Below are positions 1-12,200 of a DNA stretch of 64,000 nucleotides, piece after piece. The translations under genes and the position numbers were made by a program. Within the stretch, counting starts at the first letter, position 1, and every line of letters begins with the position of its first letter. The stretch lies in contig CM034126.1 in assembly GCA_019914995.1 (NCBI GenBank), positions 8,561,001 through 8,625,000 on the forward strand. Reading direction: 5' to 3'. A model generated the notes under the pieces. That model made no database searches, had not been told where the DNA came from, and saw only the letters and a program-made list of their open reading frames with translations. This DNA is from Acanthochlamys bracteata (lineage: Eukaryota; Streptophyta; Magnoliopsida; Pandanales; Velloziaceae).

Positions 1-225
1 GCTAGCTTTGTTGTCTGAAGAAGATAAAGCTTCTGCATGATGGTGGAAAATTTGATCAATAAGATTTCCTGTGTCATGCAAAGTACTGTCATAAGGATTG
101 ACTGTTGCTGTTATAGTATCAATATTTTCTGCATGCCTTTTGTTGACAGACTTGTGCTATGCTCTCATGCTTTACTTTAGTAATGATGGTAGATTTTTCT
201 GGAATAATGGTTTATTCTTTCTCAG

Positions 226-312
226 GGAATCTGGGCCGGTATGATATGTGGGACTCTTTTGCAAACGCTAATTTTGGTTTATGTAGTCTGGAGAACTGAC
301 TGGAAAAACGAG
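226..312 (+). pseudogene. Penultimate exon of an upstream MATE transporter copy
   Basis: An 87-nt exon bounded by an AG acceptor at 224-225 and a GT donor at 313-314. It encodes a segment beginning GIWAGMICGT and ending TDWKNE, the last membrane segment of plant MATE (DETOXIFICATION) antiporters. It has the same length as the matching exon of the downstream copy at 2145-2231 and the peptides agree at 24 of 29 residues, so it is a paralogue. The final exon that should follow is absent: the next recognisable sequence is exon 2 of another MATE copy at 509. The sequence at 1-225 reads as intron with no coding segment I can recognise. The gene therefore begins outside the window and its 3' end has been lost. 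Confidence 0.75.
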
Positions 313-508
313 GTAAGATATTTCTGTTTAAGCTCTACCTTTTATGGCATGTCATATCTTCCTTCTGTTTAAATAACTGAGTAATTTGGCCTCTCAGTTG
401 TTTCTAATTTCTCCTTCGGTTTCCTTGTAATCTTTATTTCGTCCTTCATTCAAATTTCTTCAATCTTTTTTTGCTCGATTGTTTGATTTTAAATTTGAAT
501 GATTACAG

Positions 509-2415
509 TTGGGATTGGGGAGTGCGTTGGAGACGTTATGCGGGCAAGTGTTTGGAGCAGGGCAGATTGAAATGCTTGGAGTATACATGCGAAGGTCGTG
601 GATCATTCTAATGGCCTCCTGTTTTCTTCTAATGCCTCTCTTTCTCTTTGCGACGCCGATCCTTCGCTTACTCGGGCAAGAACAACCACTTGCAGATCTC
701 GCCACTTGCAGATCTCGCAATTTTATTTCCAACACAGAAACTTCTCCAATCTCAAAGCAAGGTTAATGCCATGGCATGGTTTGGATTCGTCACGTTACTG
801 CTTCACCTTGCAATGCTCGAGTTATTCATCTTCGTATTCGGGTGGGGAATAACTGGGAGCTGCAGCAGCATTCAATCTGTCGAACTGGTTCATTGCTATT
901 CCACAAGTTGTTTATATTGTGAACTGGTGTGATGAAGGGTGGACTGGGTTGTCGTCGGCAGCGTTCAAGGAATTGTGGGCGTTTGTGAAGCTTTCAGTAG
1001 CGTCTGCCGTTATGCTTTGCCTTTAGATTTGGTACATGATGGTGTTGGTTGTGCTCACCGGACACCTCAAAGATGCTGAGATTGCGGTTGGGTCTCCTTC
1101 GATATGGTATTCTCAATGAATTTTTCTTTCATTTTTTATTTCCCAAATTTCTCAATCAATTGCCTTATGTAGTTTGCTTATTTGTTTTTGAGATAGCTTT
1201 GAGTTTACAGTAAGTTTATCTCGTTAGGAATTTGCTTTCGCCTTCGTTGCAGTATGAACATAATTGGATGGGAAGGCATGATCTTCATTGGACTCAATGC
1301 AGCTGTTGGGTAAGTGACAGACACAGCATTTCTATTAAAGTTGTTCAATCTTTGATGAGTTGTTCCTAAAATGTTGATTACTTCAGCGTACGAGTATCCA
1401 ATGGGCTAGGTTCAGGCAGGCCAAGGGCAGCAAAGTATTCAGTTGCTGTAGTTGTGTTCCAATCGCTTGTGATTGGACTTATTGCAATGATCTTCATACT
1501 TGCCAGCCGCAACCATTTTGCTGTGTTCTTTACCTCTCTGACAAGCAATTGTGGCGTGCCGTGGCTGATATTGCATACCTGCTTTCAGTTACCATGGTGC
1601 TGAATAGCATTCAGCCTGTGATATCAGGTATTTTTAGCAACTTCACTGCATAATTTGAGTTGTTTAGTAAGTACTTAGTCTCTATGCTAAACAAACTGCA
1701 AGCAAGATCACAAATTTCTTCATTGATTCTAGTTTCTTAGATTGTTATATAAGTTAGAACCAACGAACATTCATTTTAGCCATAATTCTCGACTGGGTAC
1801 CTCAGGAGTTGCTGTTGGGGGTGGATGGCAAGGAACAGTAGCATACATCAATCTAGGCTGCTATTACTTGTTTGGACTTCCGTTTGGGTTTCTCTTATAG
1901 GTTACATCCGCCGAATGGGGAGTTGAGGTATGTTCGATCTCTCTGATCTTTTACAGTAACCTTTGAATATGCTTGACAATCAGTTCAGTAACACCAATGA
2001 CTTGCAATCAATGTTATGCAATTTATTGCCTTGGCTTTCATCTTGGACTATCTGTTGTGTTTATCCGGGATGAAGAAAAGGTTGAAAAATATTTACGTGT
2101 GTTTCTAAAATAGATTTTTTGAGGTGAGTTTTTTATGGTACTAGGGAATTTGGGCTGGGATGCTTTCCGGAACAACACTTCAGACTTTGATTCTGCTTTA
2201 TGTTGTCTGGAAAACAGATTGGAAGAATGAGGTAAAAATGTCTCTCAATGTTAAAAAAACCCCTTGTAGGACTTTGCATAACGCTTTTTACTAAATACGT
2301 ACCATTTCCAACTCCATGCAATTTGCAGGTAAAACAATCTTATGAAAGAGTACGATTATGGGGCGGACAAGATGATATGGGCAAATCAGAAACACAATAC
2401 ATCACTCCTCAGTAG
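509..2415 (+). pseudogene. MATE family efflux transporter pseudogene lacking exon 1
   Basis: MATE proteins are proton- or sodium-coupled multidrug and toxin antiporters of vacuolar or plasma membranes. Exons can be followed at about 509-1104 (LGSALETLCGQVFGAGQ, the classic MATE motif), 1252-1311, 1387-1627, 1806-1928, 2145-2231 and 2329-2415 (ending SETQYITPQ, then TAG). Lesions seen directly are: a 16-bp tandem duplication at 687-718 that shifts frame; an extra G near 853-856 just after the GITG codons; TAG at 1024-1026 where the family has Glu before IWYMM; an extra CT near 1535-1539; and TAG at 1898-1900. The first exon with the N-terminus is missing and is replaced by the exon at 226-312. 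The exon borders are otherwise well preserved, so the decay looks recent. It cannot make a full transporter. Confidence 0.85.
687..718 (+). repeat. Perfect 16-bp tandem duplication in MATE exon
   Basis: CACTTGCAGATCTCGC occurs twice back to back (687-702 and 703-718). Sixteen is not a multiple of three, so reading switches from the frame ending PLADLA to the next frame, which continues with the family sequence (LFPTQKLLQSQSKVNAMAWF). This is one of the inactivating lesions of the MATE pseudogene and looks like replication slippage. Confidence 0.9.
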
Positions 2416-2419
2416 CTTA

Positions 2420-4780
2420 ACACATGAATTTACTACTCAAGCAGGTTGAAGCTAAGCCTTTTTTCCTGCATTACACCGTTGCTCCATGTAACTTTTGGTT
2501 CCTGTAAAAGTGCCTAAAGAGAATTAATGGATTAGCTTTTAGATAGAGAGATTTTTGTGAATAGAGTTTTAGAGCACAAGCATCCATTCATGGTTTTGTC
2601 GTCCCTCTCCCGGGGAGTCCACTTTTCTAATATAGTTATTATTATCATAGCAGAACAGTTTCTAAGGGCATGTTTTAATAATGTGACCGACGTCCGCTTT
2701 TTTGTTTCAGATTTTAATTTTGAATCACTTCACTTATTTTAATTATTATTTTATATTATATTTTATTTTATCAAAATTTATTTTAAAATATTTTTTATTT
2801 TTATTTTCAGCAAATTCCGAGTTTTTTTCCTTTCTGAGGGGACAGCGAAAGTCGAAACTGAAAAAAAAGAAAATCTTTTTTATAACCATAAAGAAATATT
2901 CGAATTGTCTTTAAATATAAATATAAATATAGAATATAAGATTAAAATTTTTACATAAAGAACTTTTAACGTTTGTAAGAGATAAAAGTACCTAAATTAT
3001 TTAATGCAATTTATAAAGAAAAACAATACTTTTCCATATATAGTTGCTCACCTCAAATTTTAAAACTTCTATCTACTATTTCGTTTTTAGTTTAATTTCG
3101 CTGGCAATACAGTTTTCTATAAATCAATTTTATTTTCCAAACAATAAAACATAAAATAGTGAATTTTTATATAATATTAAGGTTTAAAGAAAATACATGT
3201 TTGAAAGAGTAATAAATAATTTTTTTATTAAGACGTGTTTATTTATATTTTAAATTTGTCTTTTATCAAAAATTTATCAAATTAATTTTTAATAGAAAAT
3301 AGATACAAAAATTAATTTACCATTTTTATAAAAAGTTTATTTTTAAAACTCAAATTTTAAAACAAAAAATTTTAGACTTTACTTTCAAACTCATTTGTAA
3401 TAATAAATAAATAAATCTTATTTTATAAATTTATTCTTAAATAATTTAGTTTTAAATTTGTTTTTGAGAACTTACTTCACTGGCGGCGCCATTTCTCCAA
3501 CTTCTACGAAGCACTAGATTATTCTATTTCGTTTTGAACTTTTGGCTGCTTGTTGATTAAATTTAAAAAAACAAAAAGGAAAAAGCGATAAGCTAGTGCT
3601 AATTAGATTTCTTTCTTCTTTTTTAATAATCTTAGACAAAAAACATACAAACAAATTTGGATTTAGTGCTAATTAGATAACTATATAAAATGCATATACT
3701 TACATACTTAACATTTCATACCATATGCAAGTTTTTGACCCAAAATTCTATCAGTTTCTTTTGTCTATCCTTCTCTTCTTTTATATTATACTACATCCAA
3801 GCTCCAACCTGTGAAACAAAAAATAATCAGAGAGATTAATAAATAAAAGAAATAAGAACTTGTTTATAATCCATCAAACTCATTTTTTTTTCATATTTTT
3901 TATACAAAATAGATATAAAATTTTCTTCTTTTAATTAAATTTTTCTATATAAAATATATTGTTCAAAATTTAATTTTAAAAATTTATTTTAATACAAAAT
4001 AAATATAAAAATTTATAGTTTTAAAAAAAATTTTAATATTTAATTTTACTTTAAAAATTTTAATTTTTAATTTTATTTTAAAAATTCACTTTAAAAATAT
4101 GAAGTTAATTCAAAATAAATACGCCGTACATGTCAGAGTGGGATTTCGATCAAGACACCTTTTGAAACCCAGATTATTTAAAAAATTGCTAAAAATTGTT
4201 TGTAAAAATATATATTTTTGGTAGAAACAACAAACAACGTAAAATCTTTTTTAAAAAAGGATTTATTTATTAACTTAAAAAATTTATATGTGATAATTTA
4301 ATAATATACAATTTATCCATACTTTTAAAATTAAAAGAACTGTCAAAAGAGTATTACTAAAAAAATTTAAAACATAAAACAACCAAAAAATTTGAAATAA
4401 AGAGATGTAAATAATACCAAACGCTCCTCTAAACCATCCTGACTTAGATAAATCAATATTGTCACTACAGGAATTCGCAAGTTCAGGACCTCAGGTTCTG
4501 TTGCTCTCGTTCCTTCCATGAAGGAACATTTGTGAACTCTTCTAACTCTAAAAATCTCTTTTAAATATTTATGATTGAGTTTTCTAAAAATAAAATTTTT
4601 TTTTGAAAAATAAGTTAAAAATAGGTTTAATTTTTGTATTTTAATTAATTTTTGAAGTAAATTAAAAATAAAATTTAAATTTTATATTTTAATTATTTCT
4701 AGAAGTAATGTGAAAGTGAAGTCATAAACCCAACAGGTAGACACAAAATTCAGTTACAAAGAAATTAAGCACCGGCATTC
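2420..4780. other. A+T-rich intergenic region without recognisable gene
   Basis: About 2.3 kb of very A+T-rich DNA with runs of T and A. The short open frames at 2557-2914 have no coding character. Short motifs such as TTTTAAAAATT recur many times at 3850-4120, and 4560-4700 has diverged copies of an 'aagtaa..taaaattt' tract. These suggest old MITE debris, but no borders could be placed. Confidence 0.5.
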
Positions 4781-4786
4781 TCTCAA

Positions 4787-5077
4787 GTGCTAGCTTCTCC
4801 TTCATCTACGTCAACCACCACAATTCCTCCCCACTTCTACCGTTCCCAGCCCTTTCACGGTGACGCTACCTCTCTTCCCTGTTGTTCTCCGTCGCATATT
4901 CCTCTCGCGCTCCCTCCCTTAGCAGCTGCAGACCTCTCTCTCGACTCTCCGGCGACACTAGCTTTCGTTGGCGGTAGCTCTATTGCTGTTCTCGCTGCCG
5001 CTGTAACTCTTACAGACCCTCAACGTCGCCGCCAACAAGAAGCTGAAGAAGTCGGTAGCGGGGATAAAGAAGTAGTT
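4787..5077 (+). pseudogene. Truncated CHLM-like (Mg-protoporphyrin IX methyltransferase) 5' fragment
   Basis: The open frame starts with a Ser/Thr/Pro-rich stretch like a plastid transit peptide. It continues with LAFVGGSSIAVLAAAV (one hydrophobic segment), LTDPQRRRQQEAEEV and GSGDKEVVE. This order closely resembles the N-terminal region of plant CHLM, the plastid S-adenosylmethionine-dependent enzyme that methylates Mg-protoporphyrin IX in chlorophyll synthesis. In CHLM the DKEVV motif is followed by the methyltransferase domain, which is missing here; after DKEVV the sequence turns into unrelated residues and stops at 5114-5116. The family identification comes from remembered motif order, not a search, and is moderately firm. 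A single fragment of a multi-exon plastid protein gene beside a DNA transposon is most simply a dead duplicate or captured piece. Confidence 0.55.
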
Positions 5078-5133
5078 GAAGGATTACTCTGTAATTCTCG
5101 GCAGATAAAGAAGTAGTGCTGCCGCTGTAACTC
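4994..5133 (+). repeat. Patchwork duplication of two short CHLM segments
   Basis: Two short segments of the CHLM-like fragment are repeated and directly joined. GCTGCCGCTGTAACTC is at 4994-5009 and again at 5118-5133. GATAAAGAAGTAGT is at 5063-5076 and again at 5104-5117. The second copies abut in the reverse order to the originals, which suggests template switching or filler-DNA repair at the truncation point. Confidence 0.8.
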
Positions 5134-5985
5134 AAGCAACCGGAAGCCTTGCAATTCCTCTAGCTAAGGCAGGAAATATCTCCACCGCAATGGTCGCTGA
5201 AGATCGTGCAGCGAGAGAAATACAAGAAAAAATAGCGGGGAATTGGTGTTCCGTTGCGTAGAACTGGGAACTTGCAATTATAACACAAAAAGTCGATGAA
5301 ATTCTAATTCTGACAGGAGAAACTCGAGTTCTATCAATTTGAAACAGACACCAAGTAAGAGTAGATACTTTTGTTGGTACCTGAAAGAAAGCCAGTATTT
5401 AGCACGGTTAGCTATCAAAACTGCAGTACGAGCAACAAATCAAGGTACACCATATGCAGATCACCTGCGTATCGATCAACGGTGTACAATTGGGCACCTA
5501 CACATATGCTGACATATACATTGATAATATATGCCAGACTCCAGCTCTTCTCAAGGCTGACTTTATCTTAGAATGGACGGATAGCACTACATATAATGAA
5601 CGATATTATGTACAAAAAAATAACAATCTTACAAAGGCTAGGTCTCCTTTTACCGGTATCTGTTCTCATTTTCTTTACAGGTCTTGCCCATTGGATGTCG
5701 TTTACCCCAGGAGACCCACTGGCACCGCTACTTAACTGTTGTCGCTGCTGCTGTTGCTGCGAAGGCATATGTCCCCACCCAACCGAAGGCATTGCCTGCT
5801 AACGTGAATCTTTTTGCGCTGATGACCTGGTACCTCGACTTGTACTGGGAGGGGATGCCCGTGATATTCGTCCCGAAGCACGTGGTTGAAGAGACCCACA
5901 CGACCCGAATTAGTTAGACATTTTGGGCTGATCCTTAGCGTTAGAGGCGGCTTGTCCCTGTCTTTTCTTTCTTCTTACAGATGAC
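5119..5985 (+). other. Unassigned, coding-like degenerate sequence
   Basis: This stretch is less A+T-rich than its surroundings and reads as interrupted protein-like segments. One frame from 5118 gives TQATGSLAIPLAKAGN and continues to a stop near 5260. A segment near 5454-5735 contains NGVQLGTYTYADIYIDN. Another at 5684-5917 contains NLFALMTWYLDLYWEGMP and ends at TAG. Frames change between segments, so it is not a working gene as it stands. I do not recognise the family. The flank on the other side of the Harbinger element (13001-13260) has similar character and may be the continuation of the same sequence. Confidence 0.35.
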
Positions 5986-6588
5986 TAAGAATATGTTTTA
6001 GCTAAACTTTAAATTTAAAATTTTTGGACGAAAACTGCTGTTTATATGTTTTTATTAAAAAAACGACTGTTGAACTTTTAATTAGAAAGCTGCTTTTTTT
6101 TTAAATTATATTTGGATAAATTCTACTGTTTAAAGCTTTTTTTTTAAAAAAAATAATAAATATGTTTAGCTAAACTTATACTTATAAGTAAATAAAATAT
6201 ATAATAACTGAAATGCTCTTTAGTATATAATAAATGATATATTATTACGTTTATTTTCATATATTATCTAATTTTTTAAAAATTAATTTTATAATATATT
6301 ATTAAAATATTATTGTTTAATATTTTTTATAATAATATTTATAAATATATGAATAAATATATTATTATTATATTATTATTATAATAAATTTTGAAATAAT
6401 ATATTTAAGTTATATATAAATATATTATTATTTAATATAATATTAATTAATTAATTAATTGGTAGAAATGAAAAAATATAATAATATATTAGTAATTTTA
6501 AATAAATTTTTAATTAAAAATAATACAGTCATACAGTTAATAGTTCAATATTCATACATAGCAATAAATACAATCATAACATTTATAA

Positions 6589-7891
6589 TTACTGTCTATA
6601 TATTTGATTTGCAATTACATCACGGCACGTGATCCACTCTGTATTCCGCTGATCAATATTATCTTCAGGTTGAACTTTAGATGTACTTGAAGATTCTTCA
6701 ACTATTGATGGAACATAAGTCTCACGTTCAGCCCTAGAAAATGCATCATCCACGACACCTTTATTTCTGATATAGTTGTGTATCGTCATGGTAGTAATTA
6801 CAATGTCACGCTGTATTTCTATTGTGTATTTTGATATATTTGCTAATATTGCAAAACGAGCCTTCCATACGCTAAAGCTACGCTCAATGATATTTCTACA
6901 CGAAGAATGCATGTAGTTAAACTTTTCTTTCATACCTCTTGGTGCTCGCATCTGAGATATATTTGCACGACAAAAATCCTGCAAATGATATCTTACATCT
7001 CGGCCTTTGTATGGACCCATGTATCCTCGTGTGTGTCTGTAGCCTGCATCTATTAAATAATATTTATTGCCAAAAGGTCGAGGAAAATTAACCACAAGTG
7101 TATTGATTGCTTCAGAAAGTATGCGTGCGTCATAAGTTGATCCTTCCCATCCGGCCGATACAAATGTAAAACACATATTGAAATCACATACCTCTAGAAT
7201 ATTCTGAGTGGCGTAGCCTTTACGTCCAACATAAGCAGTTACCTCTTTTGGCGGTAGTCTTGCTTTGATATGTGTACCATCAATAGCTCCAATACAATCT
7301 TATTAAAATAAAATTTCAATATCAGTATAAAAAGTTCAATTTACTTAAATTGAAATTAAGATTGATCACTTACTTGATACCATGGAAGATATTGAGAGTT
7401 CTGCGGTTTATGAAATTCAACACCTTCATTGTATCCAGAATGAGGTTTTATAAAATCTGCAGCTAACCTCATGACGGATTCCAACACTTCATGAAAATGT
7501 CTATGAATTGTTTCGTCAGAATGATTAAAGATGTCCTGACATATTCTATTTTCAAGATTATGCGCACAAGTTATTAAAAATATTGCAACCTGTTCGTGAG
7601 CTGACATTCCTCTGATGGTTCCAAAGCATAAAACCTTGTCAAGTCATCATAGAGTTGTAAAAAGATCGACAGCTTCATTCGAAAATTTGATAGCAACGAG
7701 TTTTGTTTCCTTCTAATATCTCCGATAAATTTATTACCAGTACGAATGGATGTATGGACAACATGTTTCCTCTTGTGTTTTTCATAATACTGATTTACTG
7801 TTACTGTTTGACTTGCCTGCTCAAAAAATTCTGTTAATTAGTCTTCACTATCGTGATCTTCTTCATCATTGCTATTATTCCAAGGATCCAT
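6589..7891 (-). pseudogene. PIF/Harbinger transposase (HARBI1-like), inactivated
   Basis: Harbinger transposase is a nuclease that excises and inserts the element together with its Myb-like partner. Reading on the minus strand, an exon from ATG at 7889-7891 (MDPWNNSNDEEDHD) runs to a GT donor beside 7374. The main exon covers 7298-6589. The DDE triad is present: D in GAIDGTH, D in YLIDAGYRH, E in IIERSFSVWKARF. N-terminal motifs (MSAHEQVAIFLITCAHN, HFHEVLESV) also fit. Defects: an in-frame TAA at 7838-7840; a frame change just upstream of the MSAHEQ segment near 7610-7640; and an exon junction at 7298/7374 that does not keep frame with the nearest AG acceptor. The last 60 residues are acidic and end NQIYRQ. 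Confidence 0.85.
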
Positions 7892-8307
7892 TTAACTACA
7901 AATATATAAATTAAATAAACTGTTAATATATGTAATCATAATAGACGGAACAATTTAACGATCACAATTAAAGCATATAGCAACAACACAAAAAATATAA
8001 TAAATTTTATTAACACAATTTCAATATTCAAATAATATTTTTGAAATATAATACACAACACAACAGCATCCAGCACTATTTCAATATATAAATATTAGAA
8101 TATAAAATACAATATTATAATATAATAATAATACAATATTCAACTAAATATTATACTAGATAACATAAATATTATAGTGGATAATGTACCTATAAATATT
8201 ACAATAGGCAACATACAACTAAATATTAAAATAGATAACATATAACATCATGCAATATAAGCATTACAATATAAAATATTACTACAATATTATATCATAC
8301 AACATGT

Positions 8308-9294
8308 TTAATGTTTGACAGGTCCAAAATAATTGAAATGAAAATTCAACCAATTAAGGCGAGCTTCATCATCAGCAATGCTCATAAAGATTCTTCGGTT
8401 ATCTTTTTTGCTCATCACACATACTGCGTAATTCCATAAATCACTTTTGTATTCTATCTCCGGTATATTAGTAAGTGCTTGTATGCATTGTTCAAGGGTA
8501 GCTATCTCTACAGCTACGCGTTTCTTACGTGCTACCGTTCCAACATCAGAAATATCTTCCCTTGCGCTAGTTGAGAACTTTCTATTACTACTTGTTCTTT
8601 GTTGTTGGGACACAAAGGCTGACTCTGACGGAAAAAGATCATTATCGGTGATGATATGAAAAGGTACCTGAGATGGCTCATTTTTTTAGTTAGCTTGAAC
8701 ATCATCACTATCTCCACTGCCTTCCAAATCCTCAACTTGGGTTTGTTCACAATCCACTTGGATTTGTGATGGTGCAAAAGCAGCAACACCTTCAAACAAA
8801 ACTTCGTAAAGATCGCGAATCATCGATAAATCCTTTCCTTTAAACTTTCTCAACGCAGAATTTACCTAAAAAGAATAAAAAATAATATATACATAATTAA
8901 TATTACTAAGCGTTAGAATTCAACGATGTATTAATATTGTTAAAAGACATTACATTAATTTTTTCCTCCCACTACTCATCGTCCACAATAATTGTCTTGC
9001 GAGTGGAATCCCATCCTAAATCGGACTCTCCACGGATCAATTTCTTATAATTTCGCCAATCATTTTTCATGGAATCCCAATGATTTTTCAATACTTTACG
9101 TCCAACCTCACGGCCAGTGACCTCTTTAAATGCTCGTATGATGTTTTGCCATCCTCGTACATTAAAATGTGTGTTTGGCCTATTACCCTTATGTATTTTT
9201 TGTTCACAAAACTCAATAAACTTCAAACAAAGAGATTCTGTCCATCTAAAATGTGTGTTTTTTTCTCTTCCGGTATTTTATTAGAAGAGTTCAT
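8308..9294 (-). pseudogene. Harbinger Myb/SANT-like DNA-binding ORF, inactivated
   Basis: PIF/Harbinger elements encode a second protein with a Myb/SANT-like trihelix domain that helps the transposase enter the nucleus and bind the ends. Exon 1 (9294-8954) starts MNSSNKIPEEK and contains HFRWTESLCLKFIEFCEQ, TGREVGRKVLKNHWDSMKND and GWDSTRKTIIVDDE. The second exon (8865-8308) starts VNSALRKFKGKDLSMIRDL and ends NWLNFHFNYFGPVKH. Three lesions are visible: an extra A in the A7 run at about 9258-9264, which breaks frame before the domain; TGG to TAG in the usual DEWWEE motif near 8970-8972; and TAA after DSDDVQAN near 8687. It is adjacent to and co-oriented with the transposase, 417 bp away. Confidence 0.8.
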
Positions 9295-9299
9295 CTAAA

Positions 9300-12200
9300 T
9301 ATATAAACATATAAATAATTCTCAAAATGTTACTATATAATTATTTAAAGATATTAACATCAATATAATTGCTACGCCTAGAATTATCTATATAAATATA
9401 ATATACCTATAAACAGTAACAATCAACATAGCAATGATCAAGTAGTCATTTATAATAAATAACAACCATCAAAGTAATCTATTTCAAAAATAGCAATGAT
9501 CAGTATATAAACATACTATTTAGAAAAAATAATTTGTAAAAATCAGAAATTAAGTTTTACAACAAAAAATGTAATTTTAAAAAGAAAATTAAAATAATTT
9601 CATATCTCTCACCATATAACATAAAACCTACGGCAGTAATCATCTAAGTAATCTATGCTCATCCACAATAATTTCATATGTCTCATCCACAAATAACCAT
9701 CTAAGTAATCTATGCTTGTTATTCTTGTTCTTCCAATGGATACTACTATAGAATTTAGTGTAATAAGCTTGAACTTTAACTATGTGATTATCAAGATAGA
9801 AGTGAAAACATACTAATTATGTAATGAAAACATACTGTTGCATCTCAAGCAATTACTTTAACTATGTAATGAAAACATACTAATAATCAAGATTGAACTA
9901 GGTGCATCTCCAGCAGGAAAAAGCACCCCTTGAAATTCCTATATGATATTCAAACAGCTGCTGCTTACAAGCAGCACTAATGGTGTAGTGCTTGTAGCTA
10001 TATGTATTCTAATACTTAACAAGATTTTTTTTTTAAACCATTCCAGAGCAGTGACAGCATGTACAGCATCTCCATCTAATTGAAAATGTTGATAAAACTA
10101 TTCCAGCATGTCCATGATATTTATGTTTCTATATGCTCTTAATTTTAACCTTATTGAGGAAGAGTTGAGATTAAAGTATCACATTAGTTCTAATAGCTCT
10201 TCTCATCTAGATGTGGTTGTATTGTCTTCTTAATTATTAAAAGATGAATATGTTACATGTATGGATACACCACTGCAAGATGTCAAAACATTATCTTGTG
10301 GAATCCTTGCTATATCCAGACTCACCCTGTAACAAAGATAACACATAGAAGCTCCTACCTCATAGAGCAAAATACTGGAAACTAAAAGCAATACTAAAAG
10401 CATTTCTTCCCAAGAACACATCCAGCAATTAGTCTGCAGGATGTTTAAAATAATTTTATTTTTTCTAAACCCTTTTGCACAGCAATTTAAAGACCAACAG
10501 AATCACAAAGATTAACAAAGGTTCTGTTAAAGCAAAATATTGTAGTAACATGTTGTTTTTTTTTTTTTCAAAACCCCAACAGAATCACAAAGATTACACA
10601 CCAGCAATGCATCTAAAATAGTGAGCACATAAATATACAACTATTTCAACTCATACAAGCATGTTGTATAGTATAAGTTAACTATTTTAGCTCATATTAG
10701 CATCCAACATAAGGTTCAAGCTAATTGTTTTAACTAAGTGATACACTACTGCTTAAAAAAATGCTAAGATCTATTAAAAAAAATTACAAACTGCTATCTA
10801 CAAGTTGAAGCAAAGGAGAGCAGAGAACAACAGAGTATAACAATAAGAAAATGAGTGATGAGAAGAACAAGAGCAAAGGCAGCACTGATGTACCACTGCT
10901 TAAAAGATACTAAGATCTATTTAAAAAAATTACAAGTGCTATCTACAAGTTGAAGCAAAGGAAATATCAAAAGCTACATGAAATGAAATCAAAATGCAGT
11001 GCACACTATAACATTCAATGAAAAGTAATAGTTTTGAAAATAAAAAATTGCACAATACATTGATTTCTTTTCCTTAGGGCTCCAGTAGGTAGCAGACTGC
11101 TATACAAGCAGTCACAAAGACACTACAAGCAGTGACAGTGAGCACCTATAAAGTATGCATAGCAATGACAACAATAAAAGTATAGCAATGGCAACAATAA
11201 AAGCATAGTGAGTTGCAGCTCTGTTGCATCAAAACAGTGAGCTTCCAAACTGTTGGTTGTGGTGTAAGCCAAAAAATTTGAAAGAACTTGAAAGAAACTT
11301 CCATGACTTTCAGAAGAAAAAAAAACTATTGCATTATATGATGTAAGCCAAAAACAAAATCTGATAAAGATTTTCCAATTGCATTGTATGATGTAGGCAA
11401 CAAAGATAAAGAAATGGAAATGCTTATGAGTGGCAAGAAAGTTTAGTTAACATTTCAGAAACAACACAAATTTAAAATTTAATTAAGATAGCAATCAAGA
11501 TAGTTCAAACAGATGCATATTTATCTCACTGTTTAGCTCAAACATATGCCAATGTTGTTTCAGCTCACTGTTTAGCTCCATCAAGCACACTCTTAACTCC
11601 TAAACACAGAGCTTACTTGTTTAGCTCCTAAACTATATCAATCAAGCTCACTGTTTCAAATTAAACAGATGCATGCTGTATATAGTGAGCTTGCTTGTTT
11701 AAGGTTGTTCAAGCTAGTATGTTTTAGTTCTAAATTAGCCACATATTTCAGCTCACTAAATTAGTTATATGTAACATTAAAAAAAAAATACACAAAGCAC
11801 ACTCTCGACATAACAAAGAATTTCTGATATGAAGAGACATATCATGCATGTTGCAGATTCAAAGGAGAACAACAAGAAGAAGAAGATGATGATGGTGATG
11901 ATAACTGAAGTTTCAACTGCTTACACTAAAGAATTTGTGCCTAGATGCTCAAAGCAAGACCACAGGCTACTTCAAGCTTTCATTCCTATCATTAGGCATT
12001 ATGCATAAGATTTGAGAAAAACTTGTACAATCAATAAATAAACTTCACTTCAAAATCATGAAGAACAAACCAATAAATATACAATATGCATATTTGTTTC
12101 CTACATCTACTAAACTACATGTAACAAATTATAGAAAAAACTAACACTTCTTGATGCAACATCGACAGTAGCTAATTCAGACAGTAGCTAATAAAAATAC

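Noticed and set aside
5119-5985. Possible endogenous viral sequence
   Set aside because: The interrupted frames show no viral domain I can recognise; left as unassigned rather than named.
10000-10600. Repeated short similar strings suggesting a CRISPR-like array
   Set aside because: Spacing is irregular and units are not conserved; CRISPR arrays are not expected in a plant nuclear genome.
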